NCBI RefSeq assembly: GCF_020283565.1
Contig: NC_060061.1
Location: 46,785,362-46,849,361, forward strand
DNA: 64,000 nt
Source of the DNA: Trifolium pratense
Lineage: Eukaryota; Streptophyta; Magnoliopsida; Fabales; Fabaceae
Direction of reading: 5' to 3'
In this document: positions 20,737-32,400 of the stretch, piece by piece
How the letters are laid out: each line of letters starts with the position of its first letter
Numbering within the stretch: position 1 is the stretch's first letter
Notes under the pieces: model-generated
Seen by the model: only the letters and a program-made list of their open reading frames with translations
Database searches by the model: none
What the model was told of the DNA's origin: nothing
Program-made: the position numbers and the translations under genes

Positions 20737-22125
20737 ATGGCAACCATTAAAGCATCTTACACAGTGAAACCAAATGAATCAACTCCAAAGGGTCGTTTGT
20801 GGCTCTCAGATTTAGATCAAGTTGTGCGTCTCAGCCACACACCGCTTATTTACATTTACAAATCACAAAAACAGAACCAAAAAAGCAGAGCCATCATAGA
20901 AACCTTAAAGAACTCACTCAGCAAGATTCTGGTTCACTACTATCCTATAGCTGGTCGTTATTGTTACAAAGACGGTGGTCGATTAGAATTGAATCTCAAT
21001 GCAAAAGGAGCTGTTTTGATAGAAGCTCAAACCACTAAAACAATTCATGATTATGGTGACTTTTCACCTTCTGACTCCACCGAAGAGCTTATTCCAAAAG
21101 TTGATTATAATCAACCAATAGAAGAAATTCCATTGTTTGTTGTTCAAGTTACAATATTTTCAAACAAAGATGAAAGCTTTGGATTCGCAATTGGAATTGC
21201 TTATTCACATCCTTTATCAGATGGAGTTGGTTGTTTTAACTTGTTGAACTCATGGGCCAAAATTTCAAGAGGTGAAACACTTGAAGATAATGAATTACCC
21301 TTTTTAGACAGAACAATTCTCAAATTTTCACATACACCAATTGAACCGTGCTTCGAACACATAGAATTGAAGCCGTTGCCACTCATTCTAGGAAGATCTG
21401 ACAATGATATTGAAAGAAAGAAGAAAACAACAGCTGAATTATTGAAACTCACAAAAGAACAAGTTGAAAAGTTGCAGAAAAAGACTAATGAATTTGATAT
21501 TCCAAAAGGGTCAAAACCTTATAGCAGATTTGAAGCTATCAGTGCACATATATGGAAATGTGCATCGAAAGCTCGCGAGCTTGAAGAGAATCAACAAAGT
21601 GTTGTTAGATTCAATGTTGAAATCAGGAATAGAATAATTCCGAATCTTCCTAAAACTTATTATGGGAATGCTTTGATTCAAACTTCGACAAGAGGGTATA
21701 TCGGAGAAATCACATCAAAGCCGTTGAATTATATTGCAATGAAGATAAGAGAAGCACATGAGTTGATATCAAATGAGTATATAAGGTCACAAATTGATGT
21801 TATTAGAAGTTTTGAGAATTTGGATGATGCAAGAAAATTGTTTATAGGTGGAGAAGGTAAGAATGCAACATTTTTTGGGAATCCTAATCTTCATATAACA
21901 AGTTGGATGGCTTTGCCTGCATATAAATCAGATTTTGGGTGGGGAAAGCCATTTTACTTTGGTTTAGGATATGTTTCACCACATGATAGGGGAATAATTT
22001 ATTTGAATCCTAATGGAGATGGTTCTGTTATTGTGTGTATGCACTTTCAAGTTGCATTGATGCAGATTTTCAAGAAGTTCTTTTATGGGGATATAAATGA
22101 GTTGTTCACATCAGCAAAATTGTGA
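20737..22125 (+). CDS. BAHD acyltransferase, spermidine hydroxycinnamoyl transferase-like
   Basis: An intact intronless frame of 462 residues. Both BAHD signatures are present: HPLSDG (catalytic His158, Asp162) and the structural DFGWG (399-403). The usual N-terminal half (ending near the KPYSRFEAISAHIW crossover region, about 260-275) and C-terminal half are complete, and length fits the family (430-470). The N-terminus (SYTVKPNESTPKGRLWLSDLDQV) and KILVHYYPIAGR resemble legume proteins annotated as spermidine hydroxycinnamoyl transferases or related HCT-type N- or O-acyltransferases. Family knowledge: cytosolic transfer of an acyl group from acyl-CoA to an amine or alcohol. The acceptor here cannot be decided from sequence. 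It is the only functional-looking member of a three-copy local cluster. Confidence 0.95.
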   Translation: MATIKASYTVKPNESTPKGRLWLSDLDQVVRLSHTPLIYIYKSQKQNQKSRAIIETLKNSLSKILVHYYPIAGRYCYKDGGRLELNLNAKGAVLIEAQTTKTIHDYGDFSPSDSTEELIPKVDYNQPIEEIPLFVVQVTIFSNKDESFGFAIGIAYSHPLSDGVGCFNLLNSWAKISRGETLEDNELPFLDRTILKFSHTPIEPCFEHIELKPLPLILGRSDNDIERKKKTTAELLKLTKEQVEKLQKKTNEFDIPKGSKPYSRFEAISAHIWKCASKARELEENQQSVVRFNVEIRNRIIPNLPKTYYGNALIQTSTRGYIGEITSKPLNYIAMKIREAHELISNEYIRSQIDVIRSFENLDDARKLFIGGEGKNATFFGNPNLHITSWMALPAYKSDFGWGKPFYFGLGYVSPHDRGIIYLNPNGDGSVIVCMHFQVALMQIFKKFFYGDINELFTSAKL

Positions 22126-22445
22126 TGAGGGTTTGTGTGGAAACTTTATATGTGATCTCTATTGTAATCTACTCTATTCAATAAAGCTATATGATAGTGT
22201 AGCGAATAAAAAGAATATAATGATCTTTGAATATAATAAAGCTATATTTTACTATGTATTTTGCTACTAGGAATTTTTTAGGTGAAAAAGAAGCCTATAT
22301 AGAAGAGAATATTTTGCTATATATAGTAATTACTTGAGTTCAAGTACCAAAATTGTGTTTCAAATATGGTAGAATTTGTGATTCTTGAAGATTCATCTAA
22401 GGCTCTTAGAATTAAAGAGATCTTATGACATTCTCCTTTAATATC

Positions 22446-22783
22446 TTGGATTAAATGCAACTCAGGTGGAGCTGCTCATGGTAGCCCTGACAATGCAGCT
22501 TGTGGTGGTGTGTCCGAAGACTATCAAGGTAATTTTTAGGTTGCTATGCTTCCAATATTGGTATCTCTTTTGTTCTCCATGCTGAATTGATGGGAGCTAT
22601 TTTGGCCATTGAAATTGCTTTTGATAAGGGTTGGCATCATCTTTGGCTAGAAACTAATTCACAACTTGTTACATTGGCTTTCAAGCAACCTCATATTATC
22701 TCGTGGACTCTTCATAATAGATGGCGGAATTGCATGCATCTTCCTTCACAAATGGATTTCAAAGTCACTCACATTTTTAGATA
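22446..22783 (+). pseudogene. RNase H-like (RVT_3) fragment
   Basis: The frame shows WIKCNSGGAAHGSPDNAACGG, typical of the N-terminal strand of plant RNase H-like domains associated with LINE retrotransposons. A one-base shift near 22537 (stop TAG) follows, then LHAELMGAILAIEIAFDKGW and LWLETNSQLV, matching the acidic helix and third strand of the same fold. It has no reverse transcriptase neighbour, so it is a broken transposon-derived or RVT_3 gene fragment. Confidence 0.7.
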
Positions 22784-22959
22784 AATGAATTGTTGTGTTG
22801 CAGTCAACTCCTCAAAAGTTTAAAAAATGTTATTTTCTATTGAAAACTTTCTTTTGTTAGTTTCCTTAACGAGTGTCCCGGGGCACCGGTTAACATAACC
22901 ATAGTACCAAAATTGTGGTATAAATAACATCATCTTTGATTATTTTTTTTCACCACCAG

Positions 22960-23010
22960 TTGAATCTAGTTCGGAGTCAATTCTGACATCAAGTGGTTCC
23001 AACATCCTAT
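22960..23010 (-). mobile_element. Truncated SINE of the 17213 family
   Basis: The plus-strand sequence TAGTTCGGAGTCAATTCTGA followed by CATCAAGTGGTTCCAAC matches the 3' part of the SINE at 17213-17345. The box A/B half is missing. Confidence 0.5.
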
Positions 23011-23399
23011 TAAGTTTTCTTTATCAACATATCCCTATTTAAAAGAAATGAATATTATGACGGGAACATGAACTAATTATTTCTCTTAAATGATAAATTT
23101 GTAAAACAATTATCAATTATCAATAATTATCAATAAATTTAATAGTAGCATTCAATTTTCTCATAGATACCGTAAAAAATTAGCCTTTAAATTTTTCTAA
23201 TGGTAGTTAGCGTATAGATTCATCCCACCTAGACTTTGAAAGCTGGCCAACCAATGATTCACTTGTAAAAGACAAGAACGTCATAATTAAAGTTTGTAAA
23301 AGTTAGCATCTTTCCAAAGGATAATGTTGTTTTTTAGTAGTGTCTCGTGTCGGCAGCATAATTATTGAACTTTGAATGATTGAAAAATACAAACTATTC

Positions 23400-23893
23400 A
23401 TAGTCACACAATTAAGGCTTCTTACACCACTTTTCTACATCTCCATCCAAATCAAAACAGAACCAAGAAACCTTAAAAGAACTCTCTCAATATGCAAAAG
23501 GATCAAATTTGATTATGGTGACTTTTCACAATGATAACAGTAACATGAAAAATTGAGACGGATTGATGCTCCTGGCATAGTGTCACCATCTCTAGTCACA
23601 TGATTGGCAACAACCTTGATTGGGAAAGAATGCTACATTTTTGGGGAATCCTAATCTTTCATATAACAAATTGGATGAGTTTTCCTGCATACAAAGCTGA
23701 TTTTGGGTGGGGAAAGCCTTTCTAATTTGGTATAGGATGTGTCTCAACATGACAGGGGTTTGATTCTTTTGAGTCCTGATAGAGATGATTAATGTAATTG
23801 TGTGTATGCATTTTCAGGTTGGATTGATGCAACTTTTCAAGGAGTAATTCTATGAGGATTTATATGAATTGTTCACATCAGCAAGATTGTGAT
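23400..23893 (+). pseudogene. BAHD acyltransferase remnant (copy 3)
   Basis: Patches of the acyltransferase survive in order: the N-terminal TTAAGGCTTCTTACACC (compare residues 4-9 of the intact copy), GAAACCTTAAAAGAACTCTC, ATGCAAAAGGA, GATTATGGTGACTTTTCAC, then, after a deletion of most of the gene, the C-terminal block from AATGCTACATTTTTGGGGAATCC through GCTGATTTTGGGTGGGGAAAGCC (DFGWGK) to TCAGCAAGATTGTGA. Many stops and frameshifts occur (for example TAA directly after DFGWGKPF). It is clearly non-functional. Confidence 0.88.
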
Positions 23894-24149
23894 GTAGATT
23901 TGTATGTAAGCTTTATATGTGATCTGTAATGTAAATTAATTTCTTCAATAAATATGCTAGCTTATGTTTATTAAAAAACTGTTGCTTTTGTATCTGTCTT
24001 CTTTTTATTGGTTTATATATCAGTTTATGCAGATAGTTGCAGAATAAGAGCTTCAAACTCTACATTATGTTATATATCAGTTTATCTGTCTTCAAACCAA
24101 TATTGTGATATCACTCTAGCACACCAGAAACACCTGCAACTAATGGATA

Positions 24150-24262
24150 TAATTTTTCAACAAAACATAGCTCGCAACTGCGATCGGGAGGGGACCGGAA
24201 CCACTTAATGCCAGAACTGACCCCCAAACCAAATTAGGTGGTTCAGTAGGTCGGATATTAGC
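24150..24262 (+). mobile_element. SINE of the 17213 family, opposite orientation
   Basis: The plus strand carries GCGATCGGGAGGGGACCGGA, ACCACTTAATGCCAGAACTGA and GGTGGTTCAGTAGGTCGG, the complement of the order seen at 17213-17345. It lies 257 bases downstream of acyltransferase remnant 3. Confidence 0.5.
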
Positions 24263-24570
24263 GGTGAAAACAAAAACAAAACAAAAACTCTACATTGTGT
24301 GAAAAACCAATATTGTCATATCTAAAATAAACTGGATTCGAACTTGCTATATTGTTTTGGATAACAACAAATACAATCTTATAACTTAATTTAATAAATA
24401 GAGAGATAAAAACAGCACAAGTTTCAAACAATATGGCAACAAGTTCAATTAAAACATGAGGTTAAAATAAAGTCTTATAATCAACATTTTGCCTCCTCCA
24501 AATCTACATTATGTTATGTGAAGATGTCATATCTAAGATAATGCAGGCAGCGGCTGTTCGGTTAGATTAG

Positions 24571-24809
24571 TGATGACTTCATGTCATTCTACTAAATCCT
24601 AGGTCAATTCAAGTCAAATTAGGAGTTTTATTGTTGTTTTTAGCTTAAGAATAAGAGAAAATCCATGGTTAAAGGAAATAGCTTGTATTGCAAGAAAGAG
24701 ATGGAAGATAGTGGCGCAGGGGGTATGGCGTGTAGCGCAATTGCTGATTGAATTTTAACATTTCAAGCTGCAGGAAGTTGCGCTAGGAGCAGCATAAGGT
24801 GGCGCGTAG
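24571..24809 (+). mobile_element. Older related LTR, 5' part, split by the Athila insertion
   Basis: It begins TGATGACTTCATGTCATT, nearly identical to the first 18 bases of the young Athila LTR read on the minus strand (TGATGACTTCACGTCATT), and contains the same style of GGCGC-rich motifs (GTGGCGCAGG, GTAGCGCAA). It continues after the insertion at 36294 with AGCGCAATATTTGAAG and GGCGCAG repeats. It is therefore an older LTR in the opposite orientation that served as landing site. Its right end, somewhere before about 36475, was not defined. Confidence 0.6.
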
Positions 24810-25938
24810 TGATGAAGTATCAAAGTAAGTATATAATTATCGTATCCACAGGGATTGTTCCGAATCAAATACGAGTAAATTGGATCATATAAAAGTAATT
24901 TGCAATAAAATAAATGGGGGGAAGTGTTCAGATTTCAGACTTGAGAAAGTAAATGACAAGAAAATAAGGTTTTCTTTCAAGATGCGAAGGCGATTGGATC
25001 TTTTCGGTTCATCTGGTCACTATTGTCTCGGATATCTCATGCGTATTAACAAATTACAAACTTAGTTCCATGATTCGATTAAAATAAATAACTATGTCCA
25101 ATGTCTTGGTACATAGTCCTCTCAATTGATTATCAATCCCTAATGTCTTAGGATGACCTATAATCAATTGGGGTTTGTTCCCTTTAATCCTTGAATTCAC
25201 AATTAACAAACCGATATGTCTAAAGAATAAGTTAATTGTACAATTATCTCTAGGTCAATCAATTCGTTTCTAATGTCTTAGTAAACAAACAATTATAATC
25301 ATCAAACAATTCGCGACGTTGTATAAAGCATTAAGAACAAGAGATAAAAGAATGAAACTAACTTCGTAATTATATTAAAACATCATATGAAATTCATGGT
25401 TCAAGACAATAATAACTAGAATCCCCTAGGATCCAATCATAGAGTTTAGTTACTCATAATCATAGAAACAACAATAATTAGAGTGAAAGAATTCATTACA
25501 ATGAAGAACAATGAAGAAATTCGTGCTCTGATCTTGATCTCAAAAGTGCCTCTGTCGCCGTCAAAACTGTCTAACCCTAATTCTGAACAGAAAAAGTATA
25601 TATATGGTGTAATCTGCGTACCGGCGCCCCGCGCCAGCCCGTCTGCGCGCCGCGCAGACTAACAGAATCCTCAGGCAATTCTAGCATCGTTTCTGCGCGG
25701 CGCGCCAGCTTGGCAGAATCTACAGACACTTCTAGCAGCTTCTGGGCGCGGCGCGTGATGCTTCCTTGGTCTAGGCGCAGTACACTTCTATTCCTTCACT
25801 TTTTGGCCTCAAATCCTTGTGTTCCGAGCATTCTTGTCATGATTCTTTTCCTCTTTATTCTTGCATAAAAACATACTAAATGCTATCTAGAAATGCCCTA
25901 AAATGTGGTTAAAACATAGTAATGACGTGAAGTCATCA
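24810..25938 (-). repeat. Athila 3' LTR
   Basis: 1,129 bases, TG...CA ended (TGATGACTTC / ACTTCATCA on the minus strand), and matching 35160-36288 base for base in my comparison. It contains a cluster of GGCGCGCC-like GC-rich motifs (25620-25760) in otherwise AT-rich DNA. Confidence 0.97.
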
Positions 25939-25951
25939 CAACCCCAAACTT
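25939..25951 (-). other. Polypurine tract of the Athila element
   Basis: The minus strand reads AAGTTTGGGGTTG directly before the 3' LTR, the expected position for plus-strand DNA priming. Confidence 0.75.
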
Positions 25952-27161
25952 GAACTTTTCCTTGTCCTCAAGGAATACCTTCATCCATCGGAAAACCTGG
26001 CACTATCTTTACAGCTTAATTCAAATACATCAGAATCAGTCAAGTCAATCATACACATGCAACATTTCAAAGATCATCCCTATTATCAATATACTCGCAC
26101 ACAAATGAACATTGGAAAAATCAAGAACTTCTCACAAATATTGACCAAACAATAATCACTTCACTCCCTCACATTCTCTCCTGTTTGCATTGTTAAATTC
26201 ACTCAATCAACACATACATGGCCATTCTACCATATGCTTGCAAACATTCTAACAATCGATCGACATGCATAAAAATTCACACCTTTAGAGGACTTGAGGG
26301 TTATAACGGGGCTTAGGTTTTTAGGGTGGATATTTTTTTGGATGGTAAGCAGAAAAACTTGGAGTTTTAAGGATCACCTATTCACATGATTGGATATTTA
26401 TTCAAACATCTTCCCCAAAAATCAAGAATTGTTATACTAGAGAACCTTTTTCATTTCTTCTTTTTTTTTTTGAAGAGATTCATTTACATTCTCTCTTGGT
26501 GTCATTTTTTTCTTTTTTTTTTTTTTTTTTCACTATATTTTTCTTTTTGGTTCTCTAGTACCCCACCCCAAACTTCATCAGTTGCTAATACCAAAAGCAA
26601 CCCCAAACTTAATGATGAGCAATGTGCTCGAGTCATAAGTTATGATCTAACTCCAAGAAAATCATCTTTTTTTTATAGTTTCAAAACTTGGGTTGTCAAA
26701 CAAACACAATTTTTCATTCGGCTCAAATGGGGTTAACGAAAGATATAACATTTTAAAGGTGGCTTCAACAAGGCTCAAGGTACCAAACAACGTGCCTCGG
26801 TGTGTAATTCAGAGCAATCAATCAATTAAGAGAACAAAAGCAAGTTCTAGAGAATTAGCTAAGTTGTGGAATCTCTCATAACACGAAAAAGTTATGTGTT
26901 TGGGCTCGAAAACTCACGGCTAGGCCGGATTATCGAGTGGTCAATGTTTGAGAAACTTCCTCAATTTTTCTAATTATCATAAAATATAACAAGCAATTAA
27001 CACAGAGACTCACAAATCATATCGCATGGATGGTAACACAGATGATCCTTAATGACATTTAAACAAAACTATTCTGAAGTGCACAAGTTTTCAAACAGAC
27101 ACAAGCATTCATAAAAGACAAAAACAAATTCAAGTTGAAGGGATTAAGTAGTACCATAGAG
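25952..27161 (-). other. Athila 3' spacer
   Basis: About 1.2 kb between the env-like ORF and the polypurine tract. It has T-rich low-complexity blocks (26455-26535) and no conserved frame. Long non-coding 3' spacers are usual in this lineage. Confidence 0.7.
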
Positions 27162-28601
27162 TCAATGCGGATGGGACGATCCGCTCCCATCACGTCGATC
27201 TCCGAGGCCCAGGTCCGCCTCATCAAACATACTTCTCTCCTGATATGCAGCATAATCCTGTGGCCATCTCTCTACCTCATCCAACTGTCTGGCTGCTCGC
27301 TGGGCATTCTCAATCGCATGTTGCGCCTGTAGTCGTGCCAAAGTGCTGTATCGAGGGTACAAGGGAGGTGGTCTGAAATTCGCTTCCCTTGCCCTGGCCT
27401 CCTGGTAAATAATGGACTGATCACCATAGTAAGTGTGAGGCACGTCGACTGCACGACCAATAGCCAGCTGTAACATCAAAGCCGAAACATCGTCTTCGGT
27501 ATAAGGATGGCGAGGCATCTCTTGTGGTTGTTGCTGAGTTGGATGCTCGCCACTCTCATAACGGTCGATTTCCGCCATCTCCTCATCCTCCTCTTCTCGC
27601 AGCTCCTCAGGACCTCCCCTTGCTCTCACAACAACGGGACCATCGTCCAAGCCATTAAAGTACCGCAAGGTCATTCCCCTGATAGGCTTGAAACGTGTAT
27701 CCAACTCAATTTCAGGAACATGGTTGTGTTGGCATAAAGCCGTAATGAGATTGCAATGTGCTAAACGGAAGATTGCCTGCCCATGGTTAGCAATTTTTCT
27801 TATGCTCTTATTTAACAACTGCCCCAAGTTAATGTCCCATTTCTTCATGATCGTCATCACTATCATCGCATTCTCTACCTGAAACTCTGAAGAATTAGAC
27901 ACAGGTACCACATTGTGCACAACAAACTCAGCCCAAGCACGAGCGACTGGCCGGAAATGTTGCAAATCAATCTTGGATGGGAACTCTCCTCCACTATACT
28001 TCATCCATGGAGTTCCCGGTCGACCCACGAAATCTCTTATTTCTCGTCGTCGTACTTCAGGCCATTGCGCAAAGGTAATTGATTCATTCTCATAAATACA
28101 CCTTGCCGGAATGCTAGCTTCTAAAAACTCATTTATAGCCAAAGCAGAGAAGTCGACCATAACACCTCTAACATAAGCCTTATCACTGTGTACATCAAAA
28201 GACTCTTTCCTAGCATTAGCATAAAATTCCCGAACTAATTGTGCATTCCCAATCACATTATCCTTAAGCATCAGATTATTAAATTTCAGCCAATTCCTTC
28301 TATGCAGTTCATTATAAATTGCCGGAACTGCCTTCATCTCATCACTAAACCCTTTCTCCTGAGTGAAACCAAAAGATTGTATTTGATTATACCTGGTCTT
28401 TCGATCCTCCCGATAGAACAAATCACTCCATGCCGCGTCCTGTGGGTTGTTGGCTCGAAATATTTCCGCATAGGACAGTTGTTGTTGTTGTTGAGAGTTG
28501 CCTCCTTCATCCATGGATTTTCCTCTATTACTCTTCTTCCTTGCTCTTGGTTCTTCCTCCTGTTGTGTCACCTTCTTCTTCCCAGTATTGGACCTCCCCA
28601 T
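27162..28601 (-). CDS. Athila env-like ORF (putative plant transposon protein)
   Basis: An intact 479-residue frame in the position of the env-like ORF of Athila elements. The N-terminus is basic and low-complexity (KKK, RARKKSNRGK, QQQQQ). The middle (about residues 45-320) contains the conserved globular region of plant retroelement proteins usually called putative plant transposon protein (for example KYSGGEFPSKIDLQHFRPVA). The C-terminus is acidic, then rich in Arg and Ala with predicted helices (about 395-450). I see neither a signal peptide nor a clear membrane anchor, so an envelope role is not supported by sequence; the name reflects position only. Function is unknown in the family. 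Confidence 0.85.
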   Translation of the reverse strand: MGRSNTGKKKVTQQEEEPRARKKSNRGKSMDEGGNSQQQQQLSYAEIFRANNPQDAAWSDLFYREDRKTRYNQIQSFGFTQEKGFSDEMKAVPAIYNELHRRNWLKFNNLMLKDNVIGNAQLVREFYANARKESFDVHSDKAYVRGVMVDFSALAINEFLEASIPARCIYENESITFAQWPEVRRREIRDFVGRPGTPWMKYSGGEFPSKIDLQHFRPVARAWAEFVVHNVVPVSNSSEFQVENAMIVMTIMKKWDINLGQLLNKSIRKIANHGQAIFRLAHCNLITALCQHNHVPEIELDTRFKPIRGMTLRYFNGLDDGPVVVRARGGPEELREEEDEEMAEIDRYESGEHPTQQQPQEMPRHPYTEDDVSALMLQLAIGRAVDVPHTYYGDQSIIYQEARAREANFRPPPLYPRYSTLARLQAQHAIENAQRAARQLDEVERWPQDYAAYQERSMFDEADLGLGDRRDGSGSSHPH

Positions 28602-29403
28602 GTTAAGGTTGAATGTGGTTTAGAGGGTGGAATTGAAATTTTCGAGTAAGGGTTTTGGGTGGTTGGAAAATTGAAATTTTGTGAGTTCTTGAGGTTTTGG
28701 GTTGGTTGAAGGCTTGGTTATGGTGTGGGTTTAAGGTTTTGAAGAGTGTTAAGATGGTTTATGGTGGTAATTTCGTGTGGGTGTGGTGATTTGGGAAGAA
28801 ATTTTTTGTTTTGGGGGTTAGGGTTTTGAAAGAATGTGGTGGATTTGTGGTTGGATTGGTAGAATTTGAAAGTGTTTAAGGTTGATTGAGGGTGTATAAG
28901 TGTTGGGTTAGAGATTTTGTGAATTATTTTTGGGTGTTAATGGAAGTTTGGTGTTGGGTGGAGAAGAAGAGGAAGGGTTTTACGGTGGATGGTTTAAGGA
29001 AGAAGAAGAATGATTCAATGTTTTGTTTTTCTTTCCCCTTAACTCGTACCTGCGCCGCGCGCAATACAGTCTGCGCGGCGCGCAGCACAACAGATTCCAC
29101 AGGCTTTTCTGGCCACCTCTGGGCGCGCCGCGCCAATTCTCTGCGCTGGAGCGTGTCAAGTCAGTGTTTACAGGCCTTTCTAGGCCTCTCCTGGCGCCTG
29201 GGCGTGCCTGTCTCTTTGACTGCACTTCCGCACTTGCTTAACCTGCAACCACAACTAAGGCATAACACGAATAGACATTAGTAACAATTAAAAACCTTGG
29301 GTTGACTCCCAAGCAGCGCTCGCTTAACGTCCATAGCTTCGACGGTCCGTGGCCGAAAGGCCACGCGCTTGTTTAACGTCCCGAGGCTTGACGCTCCATA
29401 AGA
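28602..29403 (-). other. Athila spacer between gag-pol and env-like ORF
   Basis: 800 bases without a conserved frame on the minus strand. Contains a second cluster of GCGCGC motifs (29050-29200) like those in the LTRs, which produces overlapping spurious frames on both strands. Confidence 0.7.
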
Positions 29404-32400
29404 TCATTCATCATCAAATAGCATCGCCACCTTGTGGCGATTGAACTCTCCTCCTTTGTAAATCTTCAGTCTTTGTCCATTAACTTTAAAGGACTTATCT
29501 TCCTCTCCTGGTGTAAAGATTTCCACAGCCCCATGTGGAAAAACTTCCTTTACAACAAATGGTCCAGACCATCGAGATCTCAATTTCCCGGGAAATAGTT
29601 GTAACCGAGAATTGAACAACAAGACTTGTTGTCCTGTATGAAACTCCTTACTTACCAAGCCTTTATCATGATACCTTTTTGTTCTGGCTTTGTAAATAAC
29701 GGCATTTTCATAAGCTTGTTGCCGCCACTCTTCGAGTTCATTCAACTTTAGCAATCTTTTCTCACCTGCCAAACCTGCATCAAAGTTAAGAAATTTAACA
29801 GCCCAATATGCTTTATGTTCTAATTCAACCGGCAAATGGCACGCCTTGCCATAAACCAATTGATACGGAGATAACCCAAGATGAGTCTTGAAAGCAGTTC
29901 TATAAGCCCAAAGTGCGTCATTCAGCTTCATCGACCAATCTTTTCTTGAAGAAGAAACCGTCTTCTCAAGGATTTGCTTCAATTGACGGTTTGACACTTC
30001 AACTTGTCCGCTTGTTTGAGGATGGTACGGGGTAGCCACTTTATGCTTCACATTGTACTTTTCCAACAGATTATCCAAATATTTGTTGCAAAAGTGTTTA
30101 CCCCCATCGCTAATAAGGACTCTAGGCACACCAAACCGCGTAAAAATATTATTCTTAATAAACTTTACCACGGTATGGGCATCATTAGCTGGACAAGCAA
30201 TGGCTTCAACCCATTTTGTAACATAATCCACACATACCAAAATATGGAGGTTAGACTTTGAAGATGGGAAAGGTCCCATAAAGTCAATCCCCCAACAATC
30301 AAACGGTTCCACCTCAAGCATTTCATTGAGCGGCATCTCATTTCTCTTTGACACATTGCCGGTTCTTTGGCAGTTATCACACCTTTTAACAAACTCCACG
30401 CAATCTTTGAATAGTGTTGGCCAAAAGAAACCGCTTTGAAGAATTTTAGCTGCAGTCCTTTGTCCACTATGATGTCCACCGTAAGGAGCACTATGGCAAT
30501 GCCACATTATACTTTGTGCCTCCTCCTCATCAACACATCTCCGGATCACACCATCTTGCCCCACCTTGAAAAGGTATGGATCATCCCAAAAGTAGAAGTT
30601 AGCATCTCTAAAAAACTTTTTCTTTTGTTGATAAGAGTACTCTTCCGGAATCTCATTACCGACCTTAAAGTTTGCCATATCGGCGAACCAAGGCCTTTTT
30701 GAAATCATTAAAAGTTTTTCATCCGGAAAGTCCTCATTGATGCACTTCTCCTTTATAGTCACCATGGGATTATCCAACCTTGACAAGTGGTCAGCCACCA
30801 CGTTTTCTACTCCCTTTTTGTCCTTAATTTCCAAATCGAATTCTTGCAAAAGTAGTATCCACCTCAAGAGTCTAGGCTTTGAATCGCCTTTTGTTAAGAG
30901 GTACTTAAGTGCTGAATGATCTGAAAACACAACAACTTTGGAACCAATTAAATAAGAGCGAAATTTTTCCAAGGCAAACACTATTGCGAGCAATTCTTTT
31001 TCAGTGGTAGTATAATTGATTTGATTTTCATTCAAAACCTTGCTCGCATAGTATATGGCATGGAAAAACTTCTCATGGCGTTGGCCAAGAACTGCTCCAA
31101 CCGCATAATCACTTGCATCACACATTAGTTCAAATGGGAGGTCCCAATTAGGTGCAATGATTATGGGCGCAGTGACCAACTTTTCTTTGATAATAACAAA
31201 AGCTTTCAAACAATCATCATCAAATTTAAAATCATTTTCCTTCACAAGGAGGTTGCTTAAGGGCTTTGCTATCTTGGAAAAGTCTTTTATGAAACGCCGA
31301 TAGAACCCGGCATGTCCTAAAAAGCTTCTCACTCCCTTAACATTCACGGGAGGAGGCAAATCCTTAATAACCTCTATCTTTGCTTGGTCAACTTGAATGC
31401 CTTTTGAAGAGATTTTGTGTCCAAGCACAATTCCTTTTTTAACCATAAAATGACATTTTTCCCAATTCAAGACTAAATTGGTACTTATGCATCTTTTCAA
31501 AACAGCATTCAAATTAGCTAAGCAATGATCAAAAGATTTTCCAAAAACAGAGAAATCATCCATAAATACCTCAATTGAGTTCTCCATCATGTCAGCAAAA
31601 ATAGATAACATACACCGCTGAAACGTAGCCGGTGCGTTGCATAGTCCAAACGGCATCCTCCGGTAAGCAAATACTCCGAATGGGCATGTAAATGCCGTCT
31701 TCTCTTGATCTGCCGGATCCACAACAATCTGATTATAACCAGAGTATCCATCCAAAAAGCAATAATAAGCCTGCCCCGCAAGCCTTTCTAGCATTTGATC
31801 CATGAATGGAAGAGGGAAGTAATCTTTTCTTGTTGCCAGGTTGAGTCTTCGATAATCGATGCACATCCTCCAACCGGTTACGGTGCGAGTTGGAATTAAT
31901 TCATTTTTCTCATTCCTCACAACCGTCATACCACCCTTTTTAGGGACCACATGAACTGGACTCACCCAAGCACTATCTGAAATTGGATAAATCATACCTG
32001 CCTTTAGGAGTTTAAGAACCTCCTTTTTCACTACCTCCTTCATGGTTGGATTGAGTCTTCTTTGAGGTTGCACCACGGGTTTATATTCGTCCTCCATTTT
32101 TATCTTATGCATACAAAATCCTGGACTAATTCCCTTCAAATCCTCAATGCTCCAACCCATGGCTTCTTTGTTCTCTCGCAACACTCTTACTAGCTTCTCC
32201 GCTTCAAGTGAACTCAACTCACTACTTATGATTGCCGGTTGTGAAGAATCTTCCCCTAAGAAAACATATTTTAAATGAGAGGGAAGTTCCTTCAACTCGG
32301 GAACAACAACTTTTGAATCTTCTCCAACACTTTCCTTCTCTACTACCGCATACACATTCTCAAAATCTTTTGGTGTCTCCTCTACCTTGCATGCTTCAAG

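Noticed and set aside
24880..25065. 61-codon frame repeated identically at 35230-35415
   Set aside because: It is duplicated because it lies in the LTRs; length and composition do not support a protein.
28239..29281. Plus-strand frames of 70-136 codons across the Athila env-like ORF and spacer
   Set aside because: They are shadows of the minus-strand coding sequence or GC-rich spacer, with no domain of their own. The same holds for the many plus-strand frames across gag-pol.
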